Shown here piece by piece: positions 1 through 11,800 of a DNA stretch of 64,000 bases; the first letter of the stretch is position 1; every line of letters begins with the position of its first letter. Origin of the DNA: Gordionus sp. m RMFG-2023 (Eukaryota; Nematomorpha; Gordioida; Chordodea; Parachordodidae); contig NC_088777.1 of NCBI RefSeq assembly GCF_954871325.1, positions 13,555,366 through 13,619,365 on the forward strand. The letters run 5' to 3'. The position numbers and the translations under genes are program-made. The notes beneath the pieces were generated by a model. The model was given only the letters and a program-made list of their open reading frames with translations. It searched no databases and was not told the DNA's origin.

Positions 1-54
1 ATAACATGTATCGTTTATTTTGAGTAATTATAAGAATTAATTTCTATATTTAAA

Positions 55-142
55 TAAATTCGGGCCGGGCAAAACATTATTAAAAAAATTTCGGGCCGGG
101 CCGGGCTTGAAAAATTAGGCCCGATGCAGATCACTTATATAC
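55..142. repeat. hAT-end-like fragment rich in GGCCGGGC
   Basis: A short G+C-rich island in A+T-rich DNA with repeated CGGGCCGGGC blocks, ending in GGCCCGATGCAGATCACT. The same composition and spacing occur next to the terminal inverted repeats of the hAT element at 11.38-14.58 kb and in the fragments near 24.4, 26.3 and 40.7 kb. I read it as a transposon end whose partner is missing or outside the window. Family inferred from similarity only. Confidence 0.45.
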
Positions 143-385
143 ATGGTGAACGCTACAACTCCTGAAGGGTAATGAAATTTCACTCGTGCAATTTCTGGCG
201 TGGTAATGAATAAATGAATGAATATATATAACTTTAAATGAATTAATGTTTCAAAAAGTGATAAGATATCTCCTTTGGAGGGCTTATTCATATAAAATTT
301 TTTAAATAAATAAAAATTAAATTATTAGTGCATAATCTTTTGTTCGAATTTAATTTAATTTATATGATCCTATTATATATTTATA

Positions 386-1095
386 AGCAAAAAATTTGGG
401 GTTTCCATCATTTCTTAAAAATTTATACCGAAAAAAAGTCAGGTCATTTTAAAAAAATTTAAATATTCGATTTTTAAAATAATATTGTTAATAATAACTT
501 ATATTATCATAAAGTGCAAAAAATTGGGGTTTCCAGCATTTCCGAAAATAAAAGTAAATTCTCTGTTTAGTCTATTATATTTTTTAGATTTTTGTAATAA
601 AAATTTTTATATTTTACAATATATTGTAGAAACTAACTTATCTAATTATGAAATGAAAAAAATCTGGGTTACCACTATTTCTTACCGAAAATTAAAGTCC
701 ATTCTCGGTTAAGTCATTTTTTTAAAAAAATATATAAATATTATATTTTTTATATAAGTTTGTTGATACCAACTTATATAATCATTAAAAGCAAAAAAAT
801 CAGGGTCTTTTTTTCTATCCTTTTCTTTAACATTTCGAAATTTTTTATATTTTAAAACAAATGGCAATGACATAATTTACTTTAATTTTCAGTGCAATTG
901 TTAAAATGATGTAAACTCTAAATTTTTTGCTCTTTATGATTATATAAGTTAGTATCTACAATATTATTTAAAAAATAGAATATATAAATTTAAAAACAAT
1001 GACTAAACTGAGAATGAACTTTTATTTTCAGTATAATTCTTAAAGAAATGGTAGAAACCCCGGATTTTTTGCATTTTATAATTATATATAGTATC
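386..1095. repeat. Tandem array of ~135-bp units with inverted units at its right end
   Basis: A unit containing GCAAAAAATTGGGGTTTCCA, then CATTTC and CCGAAAATAAAAGT, starts near 388, 516, 655 and 790 in the forward direction (spacing about 128-139 bp). Two further units, near 930 and 1062, run the other way (GGATTTTTTGCATTTTATAAT). Units differ by substitutions and small indels, so the array is not fresh. The change of orientation could form a foldback. Short open frames inside it are chance translations of repeat DNA. Confidence 0.7.
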
Positions 1096-2225
1096 TACAA
1101 AAAATAAGCCTTTTCTACTTCTCATCTTCCCCGACCATCCTCATAATTTCCTCTCCAGTTTCTTCTTGGAGGGCCAAAAACATTTCTTATGGAGCAAATA
1201 CTCTCGAAAAATCATATTCTGGATCCACACTAGTAATTCAGTTCCATCTAATCACCGGTTCTACTTCCGATTAATTATCCATAAGTCCAGCACCTTCCAT
1301 CCTCTACTCCCTGCATCTCCTATCTGCACTCTTCCCATCATCTCCATTTCGGACCCATTAAACTACCTCACTTGAATTTTCTCCCACTTATCACATTATT
1401 TAACCATAATCTCCTAAAATCTTCATATCCAATTATTGAGATAGTCCAGGTGTAAATAAATATCGACACCACCTTCTCATTTATAGTAAGCTACACTTTC
1501 GAATTCTGAAGATATACTCGGCCCTCTCTAACATCACTCTCTCACTACCATCTCATTTTCCTCTTCCCACTCCATTCTAAATGCCTCGACCTGAATTCTC
1601 TTTTATCACAAACATATAGTCATTTCATATCGCAACTCGCCCAATCCCCTTTTCGGCATCTGAAACACATGGTTTTACATTCGATATCTATTTATCCTTG
1701 CTCTGTCTCCTCCGCCATACTCCTCACATTGATAGCATTCGAACTTTCTTCCCTCTCTGGAAAGCCTACTCATGTATCTATTTTTCCAACTCTGCAATCC
1801 TTTCCCATCATAATTAATCTCTTTATCCAGACAATATGTTGAAATATAAATCTTTTCTCCGCATTCAAAACATTTGATATCTCTGTATTTCACCACAATG
1901 TGCCCATAATCCCCACCCGACAACACATTTATAACAAACACATTTCTGCCTCTCCTTCAATACTAAACAGTCGCGACACTTCTCGACGCTATCGTTAAAC
2001 AGCCATACCTCTCTCATGATCATTTTCAGCATTATTAACCTATACTCTCATTATTTCCTGCACCGGTAACCACGTTACTCTACCCCATATATAATCCTCT
2101 CCATTATGTTCCTCCACCAATGATTACTACCCATGAAATCGGATACTTTTCTTTCTCCGTATTTTCCTACCAAAATATAAACTAATGACTACACAAGCAT
2201 ATCACTAATATAACCATTGCCCCCC
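1096..2225 (-). pseudogene. Decayed coding-like patch with Cys-rich minus-strand frames, unidentified
   Basis: This block is clearly less A+T-rich than its surroundings and strongly pyrimidine-biased on the plus strand, so the minus strand looks like old coding sequence. The minus frame at 1675-1941 contains CFECGE and ECYQCEEYGG, Cys pairs that resemble zinc-knuckle remnants. I cannot name a family. A retroelement gag-like origin is possible but only inferred. It is treated as a broken fossil; no intact gene is visible. Confidence 0.35.
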
Positions 2226-3569
2226 AGTAGTGTAACTCCACGTACTTTGTTATTTTAAAACCATTGATTAAATTTTATAAAAATATTTAAATAAAATAAT
2301 CCAAAGTATGTGTTAATTTATATCCAACTAATTTAATTTAGCACCAAATATTATTTATAAAAAATTTAAAATAAGCTTTACGAAAAATGTTTTAACTATT
2401 TTTAAAGTTAAACAATATATAATTAATAAAATCAACAGAAACGAAGCAATAGAACATAGCACTTTTTCACCTACTTTTAATCACCACTGCCACTTCACAA
2501 TTTTTATACTACCACTTCCAATAACCACAACAAACTGCTTCAAAATTTTTTCACTACTACTTTAAATAACCACAGTGCTCTACAATATTTCCGAAAAATA
2601 TATATTATCAAAAAATTTTTTTTTTACCTTACTTAGTCACGGTAACAACTTTAGGTTGTGACCACTTATTTGAAGAGGAAATTTATCGAGAAAGAATACC
2701 AATCAAATTTCTAGGTAAAATTAATCCAAATACTTTATTTCTAAGTATGCATCCAAAATATATTTATAAATTTTACAAGGATTTAAGCCAAATAAAGAAT
2801 TAATTATCATTACAATTCGCTCCCATTTCATGAGGGGGGGGGGGGCTCATAATTGCAAAAAATAACAATTTAAAAATATTTTTCTTTAAAAATAAAAACC
2901 TAAAATCATATTTATTACTAAAAATAAAACTATAAATTTAAAATAACTAAAAAATCAAAATAATGATTTCACAAAAATCGAATTTATAAATCTAAATAAT
3001 ATAAATCGTGAATAAACCTGATTACTAGCGTATGCTCTGCCCAGATTTCTAAATTGCTAAATAAAGTTCTATGCCTCTTCTTAATATAATCTATATTAAA
3101 AAAAATTATTATTATATAGTTCTGCATTAACAATGCTCTAATTGATTTTTTGAATGAAATAATAAAAGGTAATCTTGTGAAGATTACTAAACCAAAATAT
3201 AATATAATATTTTTATGCATAATTACAATACATATAGTAGCGTAGCTGTAAAGCATTCACTGTTAATATGGGGTATCTCGAGGTTATCAATATTACGCTA
3301 TTAGTCTTCTTAAACATTAATACTTAAAGATGATAGGCGATGATATTTAGATTAAGGATATTATATATAAAAATATAGGTGTAGTGTTATGATAAAAATT
3401 AAATATTAAAGTTAAAAATATATAAATTCATTTTCCACTTTTCTACAAATTTCAAGATATGCTTGAAAAAATTGGTGTAAAAAATGAATTGGAAAATTTA
3501 TATGTTTTAGATTGTCAAGATTTTCAATTTATTAAAAATATTAACATGAACATCGACAGAATTTACTTA
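2226..3569. other. A+T-rich intergenic stretch
   Basis: No exon-like block, RNA gene or transposon end was found. The only notable item is a run of 12 G residues at 2834-2845. Confidence 0.5.
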
Positions 3570-3815
3570 TTTAACATAGACATTTAAAAACAGCCCCTCA
3601 CCCAGTAATTAAATATATGCGCAATTCTCAGGTATAGGCTTTTGCGTTGCCCAAACATAGACGTTTAAATGACAATCTTAGGAATGTTGTGCGTAAATGT
3701 AGAGGGCTCCTCATTTTTAATTTTGCCACAACATTCCAGTTAGATGGAATTGAGGAATACCTAGCGTAGCTCTGTTGAATCTTCCACGATAGAGGGCAAA
3801 AGCGCTATAAATAAC
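3570..3815 (+). repeat. Interspersed repeat family R1, copy 1
   Basis: About 240 bp with clear similarity to the reverse complement of 48970-49215. Shared blocks include CATAGACGTTTAAAT/CACAGACGTTTAAAT, GGGCTCCTCAT, TTAGATGGAA and CCTAGCGTAGCTCTGTTG. No coding potential or terminal inverted repeat was recognised. It could be a SINE or a fragment of a larger element. The second copy lies nested in a hAT-ended element. Confidence 0.65.
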
Positions 3816-4004
3816 GTATCACGTAAGGTTACTAAGTAAATAAATGTTAAACATTTTAGGTATATATATGACGGTTACTCTACTTGCTAAACAACTAGCA
3901 AAATTAATTAAACGCTCTACAATAAATCAATGTATAAAAATATAATATAATATTAATCAAAACTTAGCTTTCACTCTACTCAAACTCAAAGGAAAAATAA
4001 ACAT

Positions 4005-4085
4005 GATCCTTACTGGATTCGAACCCAGAACTATCGGATTGTAATACATGTACTAAACCGACTAGGTTATAGACGCTACTCGAAA
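4005..4085 (-). ncRNA. tRNA-like sequence, probably a pseudogene or SINE head
   Basis: Read on the minus strand it has a near-consensus RNA polymerase III B box (GGGTTCGAATCC) inside CTGGGTTCGAATCCAG, which would fold as a T arm, and an A-box-like TAACCTAGTCGG about 40 bases upstream. The T arm is one base short, and the 5' end does not pair with the 3' TAAGGATC to make an acceptor stem. It therefore does not look like a working tRNA. No anticodon is assigned. Confidence 0.35.
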
Positions 4086-5675
4086 GTATCCAAGTTTTTT
4101 GTATATAAAGATAAAATTACAACGCTATACATCATTACCCAAATATTTGGTCATAAACTTTAAAAACGACTTAAGCAAAAAATTTAGCTGGTGGTAATTG
4201 CAAAATTTTAAGCAGTTATCTGATCATTCAAACACGTCATTTGGTTATATTTGTTTGAATATATTAAGGAATGTTAAATGTTGTAATTTCGTAAAATATT
4301 TAAATCTACAATTAAATAAAATCAATCAAGCATCTAATTAATTGCTCATATTACAACACAACGGCATTATGTTAAAAAAACTGGTAATTTTTATTAGTTG
4401 AATCATTTGCCATCCTTAGAGCGTAATTGCCTGTGTTGTAGGGATCACAATACGCTAGATAGCCAAACGGAAGAGCCTTATAAGAATCATTGAACATTTT
4501 GACAAAGCTAGTTACCTGTTGTTAAGAATGAGAAGACGATTTATCATATTAAAGTTTATGCACTCGTTTCAAGGGAAGCATAAAAAAATTAATAATCCAT
4601 ATCCAAATTAGTTAAACTATTTGGAAAGGATTTGGCAAGGTAATTTTAAAATTTACTTTATTGATAAATCCATTATAGAAATAAGAAATTAATAATGTTC
4701 AAACCACATCAATTATTCTATTTATATAAAAACGTTCGAATCATTTGCATTAGAACTTAATTTACCCTTTTCTATTTTAATCAAGTTTTGTGAATATAAA
4801 TTTTAAATAGGTTTCATCTATAAGCTCAATTGTGCAATCACAGTAAGCATTATAAATCTATTTTACATGAAATAATAAATGATTTAAAATTTAAATTACG
4901 ATATTGCACTCATTATTAAATCACGCAAATAACAATTATGAGTTCGCGAAAATATGAATAAATGGTAAGGTGATTATATAAAACTTTACTCGTTATTATG
5001 GATTGGCTTAAATAATTACAAGCAAAACAAAATATTACAAATTAAGCTGTTTATGTTTAAATATACTATTTTTACTGATTCCTATTCTTTTAATATATTA
5101 TATTCCATAGATAGCGTTAAAGTTGTTTAAATTTATAGCTTATTTCATATTTGAGCCGTTTAACTATCTGACTAGTTGGTGGGGTTTTCAATTAATTCAT
5201 TCTATTTTACTTCTGAAACATGTTAAAACTTATGGCATATCCTTATAATTTTTTTGTTGAAAAGAAAATAGAAAAAGGGTGCAAAGTCGTTAATAATTTC
5301 ATTAATAAAAAATAATATTTAATTTATATTATAACAAACAAGGGATGGGAATGCGTATAAGTTGAGTGGTCAGAATTAAGTGAAATATTTAAATTGAATC
5401 AAATGTGGTTTACCTGCAAAAATGTTTTTATAATATTCAATAAATTGTTTTTGAAAATTTAAAAGTAGAAGTAAAACTTAAGCGGTGAAGGTAACCAAAC
5501 CTCAAAGCTTTAATAAAAATATAAATAATATTTGCACAATTGTAATTATTTTAAAAAAATAGAGAATGCCTTTTAATTTGATAAGAAAAATACAATCTAA
5601 TGACTGAAAACTGATATTAAACATAGAATGGCTAATAAAATAAATAAATTTTTTATAATATTTTTTCCCGCTATT
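4086..5675. other. A+T-rich intergenic stretch downstream of the ZDHHC16-like gene
   Basis: No supported gene, RNA or transposon end. It should include the 3' untranslated region of the minus-strand palmitoyltransferase gene, but I could not find a clear AATAAA signal close to its stop. Confidence 0.4.
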
Positions 5676-5898
5676 TTATACGATTTTTATAAGTAAATGA
5701 CGAGTATCATCTTTTCTCCCGATTTTGCTAAACCCGTTTGAGGCTGAATAATTTGACCAATCAGGAATCTCAAAACTTTGGGAGCCTTCAGACATAGATG
5801 AGGAATGTAGATAACGCATCATATAAAGGGGTTTCCAATCCATCCCATTACCAATTACACGATTAGTTAAAGGCAAACATATGCTTGAGAATATATTC
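5676..5898 (-). CDS. ZDHHC16: ZDHHC16-like exon 8 (last coding exon)
   Basis: Acceptor TTTAAG, phase 2. It encodes [21 protein letters not shown] and then a tail of about 50 residues ending at TAA. The NGMDWKPL block aligns with the end of human ZDHHC16; the longer serine-rich tail has no counterpart I recall. Confidence 0.8.
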
Positions 5899-8800
5899 CT
5901 TAAAAATAGGGGAAAATTAGTAATTTAGGAGTTTTTTTTAAAAAACTTAAATTTATTGGAACCGAGAAATATTTTCCAGTTATTGATAAAGCCGTAATCG
6001 TATGGGTTGACGTATCGACAATTCTATAAATAAAATAATTTACCAATTTATTACAATAATTTATTTCTATCTTTTACTTGTTTCAGTTTTCATTCGCTTT
6101 ATTATTATATAACTTTCGTTCCATTCTCATTTGAAACGAATTATCCAATTGGGATTTTAAAAAAATAGCGGATAATAATCAAAAGACTAAAATTCTTGAA
6201 ATGAAGCCTTAAACTTATTCTATTCATTCAACCATTTCAGTCATAACTCGTATGGATTCTTTCACCCCTTCCCTTTTAAATAAATACACCAAGTATTTCG
6301 AGTGCTCCATCTAAATTTTAGTTAGAATTGTGTCTAATTCAATCTCAATAAAAAATTTTAAACATATTTTTTTCTCCTTCTCTTATATAATAATTTCATC
6401 TATAATTCTGTGAATTATTCAGTGGAATTATAATAGTTGTTATTTTAAGTATAATTTAATTCTTAAATGAATAAGTCATCTGTTAAAGATAGTTATTTAG
6501 CTTAGATCGTTTATATATCATTTTTAAATAAAATGATATTAGTTAATAAAGAATCCTGTAAAGTAGCTACTTAGCCTTTTATTCTCGGCCCAATATTTTA
6601 TTAACAAAAATTAACAATTACATTTTTATTAATTTTTTAGTTAACCAAAAATGTGACGCGTCACTGTTATATTTTAAAAGTAATGTTAGCCTAATGACGT
6701 TGTTTTACATCTATTAGTTACAAATATTTTGTAAATTATTTAAGGGATAGACTAATCTTAATTTAAAGAAATGATGGTATCAATATTTTTTTGGAAGAGA
6801 TCACTTAAAAAAATACAAATAAAGACGAGTTATTGAATACTGTTATAATCCAGTTACAAATTATCGATCGATTATTGATTAGTTTTTTTAACCTGACCAG
6901 GAAATGATTGGTTGAATTTTTTCAATTGAAACCTCCGATCACAGTTGAGATGAAATTCTATACTAGTCTCACCCCGGCTGATGAGAATGGAATGCCATAT
7001 GAGCAAGATAACTTTTTTTAAAATATATAATAAGTTGCATAATGATACATAAATTTCACTTTTCCATGTATTTTATTCAGGGACCCGAACCGTTATTTAT
7101 AATGGTTCAGTTTGTTTACTATTCAGTATGTAAAAAATTATAGTGGTTACGTTTTGGTTACGGTTCTTAAGAAAAGATTTACAATTCGGTTCGGTTCAGC
7201 TAATTATAAAGGTTCATTAAGGTTTCTTTTTCATTGAAGCAACACCATCGTCTTATTTATTTTTATTATAAGCATCAATGAATTATATATAAAAAAAATA
7301 TATAAGATTCAAAATAACTCATTTTTAAATATATTATAAGTAATATATTTTCTAATATATGGATTCATATTTGTTTGTTGTGATGATAACACAAATTTTA
7401 GCCCCGAAAAGGCCCTTTCTACAGAAACTTGTGTTGCGGGAACCACCAGTACTATAAGAACAAGTTTATATAATTCTGGATATTCAAATTTTTTTATTCC
7501 TAAAATATAAAAACTGAAGCGGTTTGAACCGATTTAACCTTTTTTTATAAAGGTTCTTTTTATTCCCTCAAATAATAATTTTATCGGTTAGGTTACGGTT
7601 CTGATAGTTATAACGGTTTATCGGTTCGTTAAGGTTCACTCCGGGTCCCTAATTTTATTCATTTACTTAATTAATTAATATTAAAAGAAAAGATTTTTTT
7701 CCTTTAACTCTAATTTTTCGAGATTAATTTAATAAAACATTTATCAACTTGACAAAATGTTCCAAGATTTCTATATAATAATGAAGAATAAAAAAAGATA
7801 TTTTTATGAATATGAAAATAAATAAATAAAAATTTGAGTCTATCCTTATTCCGAATTCCATATTTCCACAATTTTGATTCGATAATTATAAAGTAAAATT
7901 ATATAAATTCAGATATTTCTTTCTTTTAAATAGGAAATATAAACTGTTTAAATGTAATTAACTAAAAGTAAATCGATATTTGTAAAATTCAAAAGGCTAT
8001 TAATAATAAGTAGGGAGAAAATAAATTCGATTTAACTTTATATTAGAAGGGTGCAGAGTTGTTATCGTAAATTACTATATATTTGGTATAATATAGGATT
8101 TAAGTCATACTACTTATATTTAAAGTGTAATAAATAACTAATGGCCCAATACTTGTCCCAATCTAGGATTTTGTGTATAATGTTAACCTGTAAAAAAATT
8201 TGAAAGAAAAAAAAAACAATTTTAATTTTATAGCCATTTTAGGTTTTCTATTTTTGGTTTTTGGAAATAGACTTTTTTAAAATAAAATAAATTTTATATC
8301 ATAATAAAGGGCTATTCTAGAGCTATTTAATAATATTTAAATTGTGTTTTTAACTTAATTACTTTTTGAGATATTTAAAATTAAATATAGCGTATTTTGG
8401 AATTTTCGCGTTTATAAAGATAATAAAATCTCATGAAGTAAGCCGATTTGAAAGTAAAATTTTACATTTTTATTAGTTAGTGTGTATACTACCAACATAT
8501 AAATTTTTAAAAAAATCGAAGGGGGTAAGGTTGAGAATCGACTTTTTTTGGTTGATTTAATATGGAATACAACATAAATATGTAATAAAATTTCGAAAAT
8601 TTTTAAACGATTGAACCTTTTAATATGTTAAAGTAAATTCTCGAATAATTCGTTTTTGGTTGAATGGAATAATCGTTTATTCGTATTGGGACAAAAAGAA
8701 TAATTTACTATTAATATTCATTACTATTTATTTATTTGTTTCTGACTAGCCTTAATAAACATTATCATTTAGCTCAAAAAAATATTCAGAAACAGGAAAG

Positions 8801-11800
8801 CGATAATCATATTGCATAATATAAAGAATCGCATAATTTAACTTTAAGTTATAATCAAAAATCAGTTAAAATTAAAAAAAAGAAAATAAAAAATATGAAA
8901 ATAAAGAATGAATAAAAGAAAATCAAAAATAATTATGAATAAAAATGAAAGTTTATAAATTATAATATTCTTACGTAAAGAAATTCCGACAGCTAGGGGT
9001 AAAAGAAATTCGATGGCTATTAGATTTCGGACGAGTTCGGATTCCCTCAATAATTCGTAGGTTACCTATAGGTAATTTTTTAAAATCTATTTTAAAATAT
9101 TTTCCTACATATTTTTGATTTTTTCGTTAATTCTAAATCATTTTTAAAAAAAAAAATAATAATCAATAAATTGAAAATGAACAATAAATTTTTTTTATCT
9201 GAAAGGGGGAGGGATATATATTAGATTTTAAAAAATATTGCATATTTCCATTTCCATCAGATTTTCAGAAATCACATATTTCAATAGAATTCACCTGGAA
9301 ATGGACTAGCGACTTAGAAATATGGATTAGGAAATAAATAAAAATATGCAATATATCGTAGCAAAATATAATACAAAAGTGGGGGGGGGGGCAGAATTTT
9401 TGTGAGGCAGGGTTCACAAATGTTTCACATAATTGGGACTGCGCTAAATTAATTCAAAACAAGAAAAGTAATTTTTTCGCAAATGAAAATTTCCCTCGGA
9501 TAATTTATTTTAGATGAATAAAAAAAAATTTACTGAAACTTTCGCGACCTTAAATTTGTCATTTTATTTTAAATAAAATATATCTTATATATGATTTATG
9601 CGATAACTCGAAAATAACCTTTTTAATCTAAAAAAAATTTGATTCTTTGTAAAAGGCCAAATAAATATTTTTCCTTTATTTCATGGCTTGATTAACTAGG
9701 CAAGAAAAAAAAATCAGACGAGTCACTGAGTGGAAAGAATATCTACAAATTTAACTGTATTAGTAAATTAAAATTTTTATCTCAAAATCATATTTTTTTG
9801 ATCCGATACAATAAAAACAAATTTAATGTTATTGTAACGGGCTGCCAAAAAATTGTAAAAATATCCTAAACAATTTTTATTTTTTTTTATCTTAGATTAT
9901 TTTTGCGACAAATCAATCGTCATATATAATTCTTATCATTAAATAAAATAAACAACTTTCAATTTCTCAGTAACCAAAAATCGGTTCAAAACGCATTCAT
10001 CTAAGATAACCATCTTTTGCATGATTATAGTAAAGTCAAAAATTATTAAGCTACGAAAAATAAGTGTTTTTTTTACTTCTTTAGGTGGCATATTTAGTTT
10101 TAAAATTCGATGTAAATTGAGATCAGAGAAAGTGCGGGTCACATTAAAATAGTTCGGAACAAATTGATACCCCCAAATCTTAATTTTTTTTATATAGATA
10201 ATTTAAATTATGAGTGATGAAAAACATGGAATAAAAGGAAAAATAAATAATAGAAGTTGAAAATAATTAATTGAATTAAAGAAAGAAAACCATGGTGAGG
10301 AGACTTGTACACAAATTTTTTTTTTATAGTGCCAATTCAAAATGTCAAAAGAGAAATGATTCCTATCAGGTCTTTCAAGTAAATATAAATCTTATCTTTT
10401 AAAATTTCATTTTTTCAAACTCTGGTATACATTAAAATGACCATTAATTGTAATAATCATTTTAAAGTAAATTGTCGCGATTTAGAATAATAAGATTAGG
10501 TAAGAATAAAACATATCGGCCTTGGTATTGGGTCATCTACAATTTTTGACTACAGCTTTAACTTTGAAAAACCCATATTTTGTCGCTTCCGTTGTTGACG
10601 GTATACTGGCAGATATCTAAGACGCGCAAGGCCTAAGATTATAAATATTGAATGCTTTTTTTAATTATTGCTAAGTAGTATTAATTAAGAAAACTGGAAA
10701 CGTTTACTGAAATAATTTTGAAAATGATGCCATTTTATTGGATCGGAAAATTTTATAATATAGGCCGATAATCGATATTTTAAAAAGATTCGGCCCGATC
10801 CGATAAAAAATATCGATGCATCTCTAGTGAATAATAATAAAGGATGTTTACTAATCAGTACATTGGTACAAACCCGTCTAAATAAAAATTAACACCCCAT
10901 CAATCACTTTTAAAGTCTAGTCTTCATGTTAATAATAATAACATGAGAAGAAGAAGTATTCCTGGAAATAAAGAAAATAAAAGAAATAATTAATAAAAAT
11001 AACTTTAAATTTAATTCATTAGTTTATTTGCAATTAATATACTATGCAAATCATCTTAAATTTTTGTGAGTTCAAAGAGCAGATGTAAAAAAGATACCCT
11101 TTTGGTCGCGCTAGTGCAATATAAAACCACCTTTTGATCTTTATATTTCTAAAGGAGTTGATATAGTAATGAAACCACAAGTATATTAAAATGCTTTCTT
11201 TTACATATAGGTGTGGAGGATCAGGATGTATTTTAATTATAAATTAGTATATTTATAAAATATTTTTAAATATATTTTTTTTTAACTACATCTATCTTCC
11301 TAATATTTATTTTAGCCCTAATAAATAATATTTATATTTCTTTTTATCTTTTTAATGTGCTATATTTAACTAATCACTACCAGAGACCTTCATGGGCCGG
11401 GTATGGGCCTAATTATTTATTTTCTAGCGGGCCTGGGTTTTTTGAAATTTTTTTAATTGGGCCGGGTTTGGGCCTAAATTTTTTTTCAAAATATTTTAAG
11501 GATATTTATTTGGATAAATATAACTAATCATTTATTCCATTTCCTAGACACCTTGGGAGAGTTTTAATTTTGTTTTTCTTTAAAATTGGAAATTGGTATA
11601 CTTATTCCTGACATAACTGATTTAAAGTGTAAGACTATTAAAGGTAATTCCTACACTTAATTATATAAAATACCATGATATTTTTATTTAAAAATCACTT
11701 TTTTTTCATTCTTATAAAACTGGATCATATCTACTTCTTTAGTGTGACAAATCCAATATTATTTAGAAATTAAATATATAGCTATAAAGATGATACTTAA

